A stretch of DNA of 64,000 nucleotides. Origin: Nocardioides jensenii JCM 1364 = NBRC 14755 (GTDB taxonomy: Bacteria; Actinomycetota; Actinomycetes; Propionibacteriales; Nocardioidaceae). Of the stretch, positions 25,683 to 33,342 are shown one piece after another. The DNA lies in NCBI RefSeq assembly GCF_001552535.1, contig NZ_BCRJ01000046.1, positions 18,262-82,261 of the forward strand, read 5' to 3'. Both the position numbers and the translations under genes were made by a program. The notes under the pieces are model-generated. The model searched no databases and was not told where the DNA came from. It was given only the letters and a program-made list of their open reading frames with translations. Each line of letters starts with the position of its first letter. Position 1 is the stretch's first letter.

Positions 25683-26039
25683 CCCCGAGAGTGCTGCCTT
25701 ACCCTCGGCCGCCATGGCTGCCAGGCACCTTTCTTCCGCGTTCCGGGCATCCGCACAAGACCCGGCGTCGCGATCTGGTCTCAACCACTTTGCAAATGAC
25801 CCAGAGGTCGCGGCCAAGACGCGGCCAAAACGGCGTCCACATCGGGCTCAGTTCGTGCCCGGATGTCCCCGCGCATCCAGACTCGTGCAGGACGGCACGC
25901 TCAGCTCGTGGCTGAGCCGCTGGACGCCGCGACCGCCCTGGCGCGCGCTGACTGCTTACAGATGCTGACAACCAGCGGTCCGGGAACGCCAAAGGCGGTT
26001 CCCGGATCTCTCCGAAAACCGCCTCTGACCTGCACTTCC
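25683..26039. other. Gap between IS21 element and left repeat of the island
   Basis: About 360 bp. It starts with the 5' piece of the small gene split by the IS (ATG on the minus strand at 25713-25715). The rest has no recognised gene; a minus-strand frame across it reads like the translated junk often found next to tRNA-derived att sites. A strong hairpin at 25980-26005 closes the region. Confidence 0.5.
25980..26005. terminator. Hairpin next to the left att-like repeat
   Basis: CCGGGAACGCC and GGCGGTTCCCGG pair with one bulge around AAA. It lies 34 bp from the 40-bp repeat, and a different hairpin built on TTCCCTCA/TGAGGAA lies in the same place at the other repeat. Confidence 0.6.
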
Positions 26040-26079
26040 ACTTTGTAGCGGGGGCAGGATTTGAACCTGCGACCTCTGG
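26040..26079 (-). repeat. tRNA 3'-end fragment, left att-like repeat (attL candidate)
   Basis: These 40 bp are identical to 42924-42963 in the same orientation; the similarity extends left for 16 more bp with 3 mismatches. On the minus strand the sequence reads as a tRNA 3' half: end of the anticodon stem, variable loop, a perfect T arm (GCAGG-TTCAAAT-CCTGC) and the 3' acceptor side CCCCGCTA. It fits the actinobacterial initiator-Met tRNA best, and on this side the match runs into ACCCAG of the anticodon stem. No 5' half is present, so it is not a functional tRNA. Confidence 0.7.
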
Positions 26080-26240
26080 GTAAGGTCGACCACTTGCCCG
26101 CTGGTACTCGTCAGTGCCCGTTACAGCTCATCTCTGCTGGTGACGGCCGATGAACGGCACTCTGACGCTTCTCATTGTAGCCCGCTGATCCCCACTGTTG
26201 CCCAACCGTCTCTGGCCCATAGATGGCCCACGCTCGAATC

Positions 26241-26987
26241 TCATTCGTCCTCGGCTGCCTCCAATGCGCTACGGACTGCGTCTCGGGCTACCTCAAGATC
26301 GAAGGTGGCTGGATGCCATCCGATAGGCAACCACTCTCGTGCGTGCTTGGCGTCATCGAACTGGTCCGGCAGCAGTGCCTTGTCGTATCCGCCGTCGACC
26401 CACTGCGCTACGCCTTGGTAGCCCCAGGGGCCGCCGACGTCCTCGGGCGGGCAAGCCCGTCTCCCGGTGACGAGCTCGACCTCGTCCGGCGGATCGGGCA
26501 GGACGGCTTCGACCTTGATGACGTGTTCCCATCCATCGCCGAAGTCGTAGTCGTACCAAAGTTTGTCGCCGACCTTGGCTAGCACTTGATCCAGTCGGAC
26601 GTCGTCTTCCAAGACTCCACGGTCGCCCTCCTCCAGATCGAACTCGGTGATGAAGTGCGGTGCATAAGGATCGTTGCCGGTGCGGAATCGGTGCAAGTGG
26701 CTGTCGGTCCACCCCATCGCCTCGTTGAGCACGACGTGTACGAGGTTGAGGGTGAGATCCCCTGGCAGGATCAGTCGCCGCCAGATCGGGGGCTTCACGT
26801 GGAGCAGATCCATTCGGATCTTGAAGCCTCGAACCTTGCGCGGCTTGCGTCGCAGCGTCGGCGCCAGGCTCTGGTCGGCTTCGATGGCGGTCTGACCCAG
26901 CAGGGTGTCCAACAGCTCGCGTTGCCCTGCCGGTGACATGGAAGACACCAGCCGGAGTGCGGCGGCTCGTTGGTCGTCAGCGGGCAC
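26241..26987 (-). CDS. Plasmid pRiA4b ORF-3 family protein, possibly 5'-truncated
   Basis: The family domain fills the C-terminal 185 residues: FKIRMDLLHVKPPIWRRLILPGDLTLNLVHVVLNEAMGW, then DSHLHRFRTG, KLWYDYDFGDGWEHVI and PPEDVGGPWGY. The function is unknown; these genes ride on plasmids and islands. The start is doubtful: GTG at 26987 or ATG at 26939 would give 248 or 232 residues, but the frame stays open up to the IS3 end at about 27030, so the original 5' end may have been cut off by that insertion. Confidence 0.75.
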   Translation of the reverse strand: MPADDQRAAALRLVSSMSPAGQRELLDTLLGQTAIEADQSLAPTLRRKPRKVRGFKIRMDLLHVKPPIWRRLILPGDLTLNLVHVVLNEAMGWTDSHLHRFRTGNDPYAPHFITEFDLEEGDRGVLEDDVRLDQVLAKVGDKLWYDYDFGDGWEHVIKVEAVLPDPPDEVELVTGRRACPPEDVGGPWGYQGVAQWVDGGYDKALLPDQFDDAKHAREWLPIGWHPATFDLEVARDAVRSALEAAEDE

Positions 26988-27080
26988 GAGAGGAGTCAAG
27001 CACACCGAGAGGGTCTGCTGCACGGATAGGTGACAACTGATCTGGCTAGTCCGAGAGGGCTGGCCTGGAAGGATGTCATC

Positions 27081-27374
27081 ATGCCGAAGCCGTTTCCCAG
27101 AGAGTTCCGCGATGATGTGGTGCGGGTTGCCCTGAACCGTGACCCCGATGTTCCGTTGGCGCAGATCGCGAAGGATTTCGGGATTCATGTCGGGACGCTC
27201 GACAAGTGGCTGCGACAGGCTCGTATCGATGCTGGTGGGCAGAGCGGCGTGACCGTGAGCGAGTCTGCTGAGTTGCGTGAACTTCGCAAACGGAACCGAC
27301 TACTGGAGCAGGAGAACGAGGTTCTGCGGCGGGCGGCAGCGTATCTGTCGCAGGCGAATCTGCCGGGAAAATGA
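27081..27374 (+). CDS. IS3 family transposase OrfA
   Basis: The 97-residue protein binds the IS ends. It has an HTH (FREFRDDVVRVALNRDPDVPLAQIAKDFGIHVGTLDKWLRQ as a region) and a C-terminal leucine-zipper-like helix (ELRELRKRNRLLEQENEVLRRA). The stop overlaps the OrfB start, and GGGAAAA just before it is a possible -1 slippery heptamer for making the OrfAB fusion, as is common in IS3 elements. Confidence 0.92.
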   Translation: MPKPFPREFRDDVVRVALNRDPDVPLAQIAKDFGIHVGTLDKWLRQARIDAGGQSGVTVSESAELRELRKRNRLLEQENEVLRRAAAYLSQANLPGK

Positions 27375-28303
27375 TGTTCCCGCTCGTCCGTGAACTGGCC
27401 GCCACGGATGCCCCGATCAGGGTGCCTGTGACGGTGACGTGCAGGGTGCTCAAACTCGCCCGCCAGCAGTACTACCGGTGGCTCAACAACCCGGTCACCG
27501 ACTCCGAACTCGTCGAGGCGTATCGCGCCAACGCGTTGTTCGACGCGCATCGCGACGACCCCGAGTTCGGCTATCGGTTCCTCGTCGATGAAGCTGCTGA
27601 GGACGGCGAGCCGATGGCGGAGCGGACCGCGTGGCGGATCTGCTCGACCAACGGCTGGTGGAGCGCGTTCGGCAAACCCAAGAAGGGCAAGGCGAAGAAG
27701 CCCGGCCCACCGGTCCACGACGACCTGTGCGCAATGGTCGATAAGCACGGCGTGACCCGCCACGTCTTCGAAGCAGATGCCCCGAACGAGCTGTGGCTCT
27801 CCGACATCACCGAGCACCGCACCGGTGAAGGGAAGCTCTACCTGTGCGCGATCAAGGACATCTACTCCAACCGGATCGTGGGCTACTCGATCGACTCCAG
27901 GATGAAGTCCCGGCACGCGGTCGCGGCGTTGAACAACGCTGTCGCCAGACGCGGTGAGGTGGCCGGCTGCATCGTTCACACGGACAGAGGATCGCAGTAC
28001 ACGTCGTTGGCGTTCACCGAAGCGCTCATCGATGCCGGGATCACCGGCTCGATCGGGACCGTCGGTGACGCGCTGGACAACGCGCTCATGGAGTCCACGA
28101 TCGGCCTGTTCAAGACCGAGGTCATCGGGCACGAGCAGAAGATCTGGGCTAGTTGGCGACAGGTTGAGGAGGCGACCGCAGCATGGGTCCACTGGTTCAA
28201 TCACGACAGGCTGCACTCAGCGATCGGTGACGTCCCACCGGCCGAACTGGAGCAGGCGCACTACGCTTCAACACGAGGGCATGACAATCCCGTCGCGGCC
28301 TAA
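27371..28303 (+). CDS. IS3 family transposase OrfB (DDE integrase core)
   Basis: The 310-residue protein has an N-terminal HTH_21-type region (FDAHRDDPEFGYRFLVDEA) and an rve core with catalytic acidic residues in LWLSDITEH near residue 140, IVHTDRGSQYTS near 200 and the Glu in MESTIGLFKTEVIG near 240. No stops or frameshifts are seen. ATGATG at 27371 starts it independently, or it is read by frameshift from OrfA. Confidence 0.93.
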   Translation: MMFPLVRELAATDAPIRVPVTVTCRVLKLARQQYYRWLNNPVTDSELVEAYRANALFDAHRDDPEFGYRFLVDEAAEDGEPMAERTAWRICSTNGWWSAFGKPKKGKAKKPGPPVHDDLCAMVDKHGVTRHVFEADAPNELWLSDITEHRTGEGKLYLCAIKDIYSNRIVGYSIDSRMKSRHAVAALNNAVARRGEVAGCIVHTDRGSQYTSLAFTEALIDAGITGSIGTVGDALDNALMESTIGLFKTEVIGHEQKIWASWRQVEEATAAWVHWFNHDRLHSAIGDVPPAELEQAHYASTRGHDNPVAA

Positions 28304-28334
28304 CCACGCCCTCCAAAAATCTCAGGCCGATTCA

Positions 28335-29426
28335 CAGCACTACACCACCACCGGGGACTTGACCCGTCGTTCTCGCCCCGGTCCAAGCAACGCCACCTGA
28401 CCATGCCCAAAGCGACCGGTGAACTCGACATCCTGATCGGGACCGACGTGATCAGTGAGGGGCAGAACCTCCAGGACTGCGACTACCTCGTCAACTACGA
28501 CATCCACTGGAACCCGGTCCGCATCATCCAACGCTTCGGCCGCGTTGACCGGATCGGCTCGACCGGTCGCGATGCGCGTGGTCGCCACCGAGTCCGGGCA
28601 GCGCAACCACTCGGTCACATCCAGATCGCCGCACCGAGCGGCGTTCAACGCTCAGATCCAGTTGGTCAACTTCTGGCCGGACATCTCGCTCGACGAATAC
28701 ATCAATCTCAAAGAGCGCGTCGAGAACCGAATGGTCATCGCCGACCTCGCCGCAGTCGGTGACGACAACATTCTCGACCCGGCCAGTGCGGACGCCGCTA
28801 ACCGCAAAGAACAACTGCGCAAACTCCAGGATGAGGTCATCGAACTCGAAGACGTCCGATCGGGTGTCTCCATCACTGACCTTGGCCTCAATGACTTCCG
28901 GATGGACCTTCTCGGCTACATCAAGCAACACGGCCACCTCGACTCGACCCCGAAGGGTCTGCACGCAGTCGTCCCGGCCGACGCGGCCAAGGGCTTGCAT
29001 CCCGGCGTGATCTTCCCGCTGCGAAACCTCAGCGGCGGAGAAGGAGCGCATCGGGGCAACCGTTTGCATCCGCACTAATTGGTCTACCTTGGCGACGACG
29101 GCACAGTTCTATCCGACCACACCGAGGTCAAGAGCCTCCTCGATCTGCTCCGCGGCGGCTGCCGCCCCCACGAAGAACCAGTCATGGCAGTGACACGGTT
29201 TTTCAACACGGCCACCAACGAGGGTGCAGAGATGGGCGCGTACTCCGAGTTGCTGACCGAAGCCATCCAATCAATGATCGACGTCACCGATGAACAAGAC
29301 CTCGACAGCCTCTTCACCGACGGCGCCACGACCGCGCTCGCCCAGACCATCAGTGGCTTGGATGACTTTGAACTGATCGCCTTCATTGCCGTCGTGGACA
29401 CAGGGGCGGTGATTCCTGGTGGTTGA
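28335..29426 (+). pseudogene. Broken SNF2-type helicase, C-terminal part
   Basis: The translation matches the C-terminal half of a superfamily 2 helicase: DILIGTDVISEGQNLQDCDYLVNYDIHWNPVRIIQRFGRVDRIGS (motifs V and VI) near 28430-28565, then QIQLVNFWPDISLDEYINLKERVENRM, then DLGLNDFRMDLLGYIKQHG. Three lesions are visible: the 5' half is lost at the IS3 end; an unrelated insertion of roughly 75-85 bp at about 28565-28650 shifts the frame; and TAA at 29076 replaces the expected Tyr codon before LVYLGDDG. The last 115 codons stay readable and overlap the DUF4391 start. Confidence 0.85.
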
Positions 29427-29712
29427 ACCTGTCGAAACCCACCTCTACCGCTGGCCGCCAGCGGCCAAGTACGGCCGCGTGATCCCGAAGGTGAAATTCT
29501 ACGAACAGGCGACGCTCGGCGCGACCGTCAAGGACAAGTTCGTCTCTGACGTTCGTAGGATCACCTGGGCCTACAAGCTGGCTGAGTCCACGATCAACCT
29601 TTCGGGCAGCGCCGAGGTGCCAGAGATTCAGCCGCATTGCCCAGCACCGTGGCGGCGACGTCGTATCGCTCGCCTGCCTCGGCCATCCGGCACGACGCTC
29701 ACCGGCCACTAG
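29419..29712 (+). pseudogene. DUF4391 protein, 3'-truncated
   Basis: The GTG at 29419 overlaps the helicase stop. The N-terminal about 69 residues look like DUF4391: KYGRVIPKVKFYEQATLGATVKDKFVSDVRRITWAYKLAESTINL and then VPEIQ. After about 29626 similarity ends and a short unrelated tail follows, so the usual remaining two thirds are missing. DUF4391 genes normally sit between such a helicase and a DNA methyltransferase in restriction-like defence loci; those partners are absent here. Confidence 0.75.
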
Positions 29713-30839
29713 TCCTGGGCCGCGCCGAGGCGCGCCTCGGGCGTGAGGTCGGCGGCGAGACCGCCGCCGGTCGCAGCCCGGGCAAGAGCGCGACCCAGCG
29801 CAGGTGCCTGCTTGAACAGGTTGTGACCGGCCACAAAAATGACAGAGCCTGCCTCCCACACGGCCACGCCGTCCTCGCTCCATGGGAGGTCGGTCACCCA
29901 GCAGTGAAGAAAGTCGCGCGGCTCTGGGTGGAGACCGGGCAGCGCCCGTGTCACGTATTCGCGCGCGCGTTCGTCCAGCGATCGAATCGCCGCAGGGTCG
30001 ATGAACGTTCCGTCGTCGCGGACGCCGACGGTTTCGCTGAGTCCGACCGAATAACTGCTGTTGCCCGGTAGCGGCGTCGCGTACACGCCGACTTCGCCGA
30101 AGACGCCGCTGCTGTCCTGCAGGCACGCGACTCGTGCCGGGGCGGCGGCTTTCACGTCGAAGGTCAGCCGGACGTGTGCGGCAAGGCGAACCGGCAGCGA
30201 CAGGCCGACGCTGCGGGCCAGGCGGGCGGTTTCGCGGCCGGCGCACACGACCACCTTGGAGTAGACAGCCCGGTCGGTGACGCTGCGTACCTCGACCGTC
30301 CCATCGGCGCGGGGATCGATTGAGATGACCTCTGCGGTGGTGACGGCATCTGCGAGGGCACCCGCGAGTGCCGTGATCGCGGTGCGGGTGCGGATCGCGC
30401 CGCCCGACTCGTCGAGCACCGCTGGCCCCGAGTACCCAGCGAGCAGCGGCATTCGCTGGGCGAGCTCGGCTGCATCGATCTCGTGCGCTTCCACGCCGCC
30501 GACCTGGTCGAGCACCCGCAGCCGCGCCAGGGCGCTGTCGCCGATCGCCACGACACCGTCTGATGAGACCAGCTCGACGTCGAAGTGTTGGGCCCACTCA
30601 TCCCATACGCCGCGGCTTTCGCGCGCGAAAGCCGCGAGTCGCGGGTCGTCGTGGGCATGCCGGAAGATCCGCGACTCGCCTGCGGACTGACCCGTTCCGG
30701 GCAGACCGGCCTCGTACAAGCGCACCGGCACGCCCTGCTCCCGCAGCGCGTACGCCGTCGACAGACCGACGATCCCGCCCCCGATCACTGCTACCTCGGG
30801 TGAACGCGTCGGGGCAACGTCGTCGTCAGTTCCTGTCAT
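29709..30839 (-). CDS. FAD-dependent amine oxidoreductase (DAO / sarcosine oxidase-like)
   Basis: The 376-residue protein has the DAO fold. The FAD loop VAVIGGGIVGLSTAYALREQG is near residue 17, GESRIFRHAHDD near 55 is typical of monomeric sarcosine/N-methyl amino acid oxidases, and the C-terminal HCWVTDLPWSEDG and VIFVAGHNLFKQAPALG form the rest of the FAD site. The Cys that binds FAD covalently in sarcosine oxidase is not evident (the KQAP region lacks it). The neighbouring formaldehyde dehydrogenase would suit an N-demethylating oxidase. It is 140 bp after the monooxygenase gene, beyond two hairpins. Confidence 0.85.
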   Translation of the reverse strand: MTGTDDDVAPTRSPEVAVIGGGIVGLSTAYALREQGVPVRLYEAGLPGTGQSAGESRIFRHAHDDPRLAAFARESRGVWDEWAQHFDVELVSSDGVVAIGDSALARLRVLDQVGGVEAHEIDAAELAQRMPLLAGYSGPAVLDESGGAIRTRTAITALAGALADAVTTAEVISIDPRADGTVEVRSVTDRAVYSKVVVCAGRETARLARSVGLSLPVRLAAHVRLTFDVKAAAPARVACLQDSSGVFGEVGVYATPLPGNSSYSVGLSETVGVRDDGTFIDPAAIRSLDERAREYVTRALPGLHPEPRDFLHCWVTDLPWSEDGVAVWEAGSVIFVAGHNLFKQAPALGRALARAATGGGLAADLTPEARLGAAQD

Positions 30840-30906
30840 CGCGGTTCCTCGATCTGTTAGGGATGTGCGATAGGCCGCAAGAGAAGGGCCGCTGCCACGA
30901 CGTCAA

Positions 30907-30959
30907 CGGGCTGTGTCAGCCCGAAGTCGCCGCGCGCAGCGACCCCTCATGTCGGGGTC
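30907..30959 (-). terminator. Double hairpin after the fdh-DJ1-monooxygenase operon
   Basis: GACCCC/GGGGTC (30941-30959) and CGGGCT/AGCCCG (30907-30923) form two perfect 6-bp stems. They lie just past the stop of the minus-strand monooxygenase gene, between it and the oxidase gene. Confidence 0.6.
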
Positions 30960-30979
30960 AGTACTCCCGGTCTGTGGTG

Positions 30980-31282
30980 TCAGGCGGGAAGTTTGGAGCC
31001 CAACACGTCGAGCTTCTCGATGGTCGGTTCGGAGAACAACGCACCGGTCTGCTCGCCGAGAGCTACCGCAACAGGGCCGGACAGGTGAGCGTCACGTCCG
31101 GCGTCATCGGGGAACACGTCGAAGATCCCGAAGGAGGACGGCCCGAGGCGGATCGCGAACCACGCGGTGGTCGCCGACTCTTCCTCAACAAGCGCACGGC
31201 CGCTGTCAAGGAACTCCTTCACGTCGTCCTCCTTGCCTGGCAACGCGTCAAACCTGACCAGCAATCCCTTGGCCACACTCAT
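30980..31282 (-). CDS. Antibiotic-biosynthesis-monooxygenase (ABM) domain protein
   Basis: A 100-residue dimeric ferredoxin-like ABM-fold protein: GLLVRFDALPGKEDDVKEFLDSGRALVEEESATTAWFAIRL as the first half, SFGIFDVFPDDAGRDAHLSGPVA as the second. Relatives include quinol monooxygenases (YgiN) with no bound cofactor. Its ATG overlaps the DJ-1 stop by 4 bp, so it is the third gene of the formaldehyde dehydrogenase operon. A paralogue lies at 39175-39486. Confidence 0.87.
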   Translation of the reverse strand: MSVAKGLLVRFDALPGKEDDVKEFLDSGRALVEEESATTAWFAIRLGPSSFGIFDVFPDDAGRDAHLSGPVAVALGEQTGALFSEPTIEKLDVLGSKLPA

Positions 31283-31848
31283 GACTTCTCCTCTTCCTGT
31301 GTCGTGGTGCCCGCGAGTTGGGACACGATCGCCTCGGAGAACGCCGGCAGGTCCTCCGGCGAGCGGCTGGTGATGAGATTCTTGTCGACCACGACCTCCT
31401 GGTCAACGACGTTCGCGCCGGCATTGCGCAGATCCGTGCGGATGCTCGGGAAGGACGTCAGGGTGCGACCGGTGGCCACGCCGGCTTCGATCAACGTCCA
31501 CGGTCCGTGACAGATCGCCGCCACCGGCTTGCCGCTCTCGACGAAGTCCCGGACGAAGGCGACAGCGTCCTCGTCGACCCGGAGCTTGTCGGGGTTCACC
31601 GTGCCGCCCGGAAGCACCAAGGCGTCGTAGTCGGCCACCGAGGCCTCAGCCACCAGCCCGTCGACGCCGAACGTCCCCGCCGGATCCAGGTCGTTCTCGC
31701 GGGCCTGGATCTCGCCCTCATCGACCGAGAGGACCTCGGTCCGAGCGCCGGCCCTGTCCAGAGCCTCGCGGGGTTGCTCGAGTTCGACGCGCTCGACCCC
31801 GTCCGCGGCGAGGATCGCGACTCTCTTGCCCTGCAGATCTGCTGCCAT
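31279..31848 (-). CDS. DJ-1/PfpI family protein
   Basis: The 189-residue protein has the PfpI-like class I glutamine-amidotransferase fold: KRVAILAADGVERVELEQPREAL at the start, DALVLPGGTVNPDKLR near 92, and the nucleophile elbow AAICHGPWTLIEAG near 125 with Cys in ICHG. DEGEIQARENDLDPAGTFGVD is typical of the stress-type PfpI/YhbO deglycase branch. It lies 1 bp after the formaldehyde dehydrogenase stop and overlaps the monooxygenase. A role against aldehyde or carbonyl damage is a natural inference. Confidence 0.92.
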   Translation of the reverse strand: MAADLQGKRVAILAADGVERVELEQPREALDRAGARTEVLSVDEGEIQARENDLDPAGTFGVDGLVAEASVADYDALVLPGGTVNPDKLRVDEDAVAFVRDFVESGKPVAAICHGPWTLIEAGVATGRTLTSFPSIRTDLRNAGANVVDQEVVVDKNLITSRSPEDLPAFSEAIVSQLAGTTTQEEEKS

Positions 31849-31849
31849 G

Positions 31850-33016
31850 TCAGTTTGTCTTCTTTCCGTCGGACATACCCGGCTTGATGACGACCTTGGT
31901 CCAGCCCTCGGACCTGGAGTCGAAGTTCCTGTAGGCGTCGGCGGCCTGGTCCAGCGAGATCTCGTGGGAGACGATCCAGGACGGCTTCGCCTTGTCAGCC
32001 GCGATCAGGTCACGCAGCCGGCGGTTGTACTTCTTGACCGGGCACTGACCGTTGCCCATGGTCTGTCCCCTGAACCAGTGGGTGCCGAAGTCGATGGCCG
32101 CCTTGCCCTGCTTGGCCAATTCGTCCTTGGCCCCCGGGTCCTGGGGGACGAACACGCCGACGGTGCCGATCCCGCCGGTAAAACGCACCGAGTTGATGAG
32201 CATGTTCAAGGTGGCAGCCGGGTCTTCGTTCCCCTGCGGGTCGTGGGCCTGGTAGCCCACGCACTCGCAGCCACGGTCGGCTCCGAGCCCCATGGTCTCG
32301 TCCAGCACAGCCTGCACAGGGTCGGTCTTGGAGTCGTCGATGGCGATCGCTCCGATCTGCTCGGCCAGCGCGAGCCGGTCGGGGTGGCGATCGACCACCA
32401 TGACCTTCGCGGCGCCCTTGATCGTCGCGGACAGCGCAGCCATCAGACCCACCGGACCGGCTCCAGCGATCACGACGCTGTCGCCCGGGATCACGCCGGC
32501 CATCTCGGTGGCGTGGTAACCGGTGGGGAAGATGTCGGAGAGCATGACGTAGTCATTCTCCTTCTCCTCCGCGTCCTCGCCCAGGCGCAGTGCGTTGTGG
32601 TCGCCGAAGGGCACCCGGAGCAGCTCGGCCTGGCCGCCGCCGTACGGGCCCATGTCTGCGAACCCGTAGGCCGCACCGGCGGCAGACGGGTCAGGCTGGG
32701 TGGTGAGGCAGTAGTTGGTCAGCCCGCGTTCGCAGTTCTTGCAGAACCCGCACGAGATGTTGAACGGCAGCACGACCCGGTCGCCCACCTTGACCTTCTC
32801 CACGCCCTGACCGACCTCCACCACCTCCCCCATGTTCTCGTGACCGAACGTCCGGCCTTCCTCGAAGGAGGTCCGCCCCTCGTACATGTGCAGGTCCGAG
32901 CCGCAGATGTTGGTGGTTGTGATCTTGACCAGCACATCAGTGGGTCGCTCGATCTTCGCGTCCGGAACATCGGTGACTGCGACGTCTCGGGGTCCCTGAT
33001 ACACGACAGCCTTCAT
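31850..33016 (-). CDS. fdhA: Glutathione-independent formaldehyde dehydrogenase (FdhA type)
   Basis: The 388-residue zinc MDR enzyme oxidises formaldehyde to formate with NAD. Catalytic-zinc Cys is in NICGSDLHMYEGR near residue 38, GHE near 59, and the structural-zinc Cys set in GFCKNCERGLTNYC near 90. The cofactor loop VIAGAGPVGLMAALSA is near 172, and VGVFVPQDPGAKDELAK with GQCPVKKYNRRLRDLI near 305-330 marks the FDH branch. ATG 33016 follows GGAG. It leads the fdhA, DJ-1, ABM operon and is divergent from a PucR regulator. Confidence 0.92.
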   Translation of the reverse strand: MKAVVYQGPRDVAVTDVPDAKIERPTDVLVKITTTNICGSDLHMYEGRTSFEEGRTFGHENMGEVVEVGQGVEKVKVGDRVVLPFNISCGFCKNCERGLTNYCLTTQPDPSAAGAAYGFADMGPYGGGQAELLRVPFGDHNALRLGEDAEEKENDYVMLSDIFPTGYHATEMAGVIPGDSVVIAGAGPVGLMAALSATIKGAAKVMVVDRHPDRLALAEQIGAIAIDDSKTDPVQAVLDETMGLGADRGCECVGYQAHDPQGNEDPAATLNMLINSVRFTGGIGTVGVFVPQDPGAKDELAKQGKAAIDFGTHWFRGQTMGNGQCPVKKYNRRLRDLIAADKAKPSWIVSHEISLDQAADAYRNFDSRSEGWTKVVIKPGMSDGKKTN

Positions 33017-33342
33017 ACGAATCTCCAATCGTTGTGTGGGCCTTTCGACCCCTCCACGCTCGCCGCCGACCAGCAGGAAGTCATGGGCACGCCAGGTCCA
33101 AACCACGGGGCCCCACTTGGGTCGAGTGCACAACTCGCTGCGTCGCGTGCACAGCGCAAGGGGTAGGATGGGCGCAACGCCGCCCCCGAGAGTTGACGAG
33201 GACCGATGAGCTCTCACGGACTCGGACTGGATCCCGCGATACATCAGTGCTGCAGGCACCGAGGTGTCGCCGCTCAGCGCGACGACCTGTCGGGTCCCTA
33301 CGTCACAGAGGGATCCCGGGTGGGTAGGCGAGGGACCGCGAG
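33017..33342. other. Divergent promoter region of fdhA and the PucR gene
   Basis: About 326 bp. A short direct repeat GTGCACA occurs at about 33129 and 33150. TAGGAT at 33164-33169 and TTGACG at 33193 are possible plus-strand promoter pieces, but no pair is convincing. No small gene is seen. Confidence 0.45.

Larger units (their letters stand above)
27031..28334 (+). mobile_element. IS3 family insertion sequence (ends approximate)
   Basis: About 1.3 kb with orfA and orfB in the order and -1 frame relation of IS3 elements. Candidate ends are TGATCTGGC near 27038 and its imperfect inverse GGCCGATTCA ending at 28334. I could not find a clear 3-bp target duplication, so the borders are uncertain. 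The right end abuts the broken helicase gene and the left abuts the pRiA4b gene, which suggests a deletion or rearrangement at the insertion. Confidence 0.75.

Noticed and set aside
25699..25992. 97-codon minus-strand protein between the IS21 element and the left repeat
   Set aside because: No family motif or ribosome site, and the frame spans likely att-adjacent noncoding DNA.
26040..26120. Complete tRNA gene on the minus strand
   Set aside because: Only the T arm and 3' acceptor side are present; the upstream sequence cannot form D and anticodon arms or the 5' acceptor strand.
30980..31282. Antibiotic biosynthesis gene
   Set aside because: The ABM domain name is historical; the operon context is aldehyde metabolism and no biosynthetic genes are nearby.
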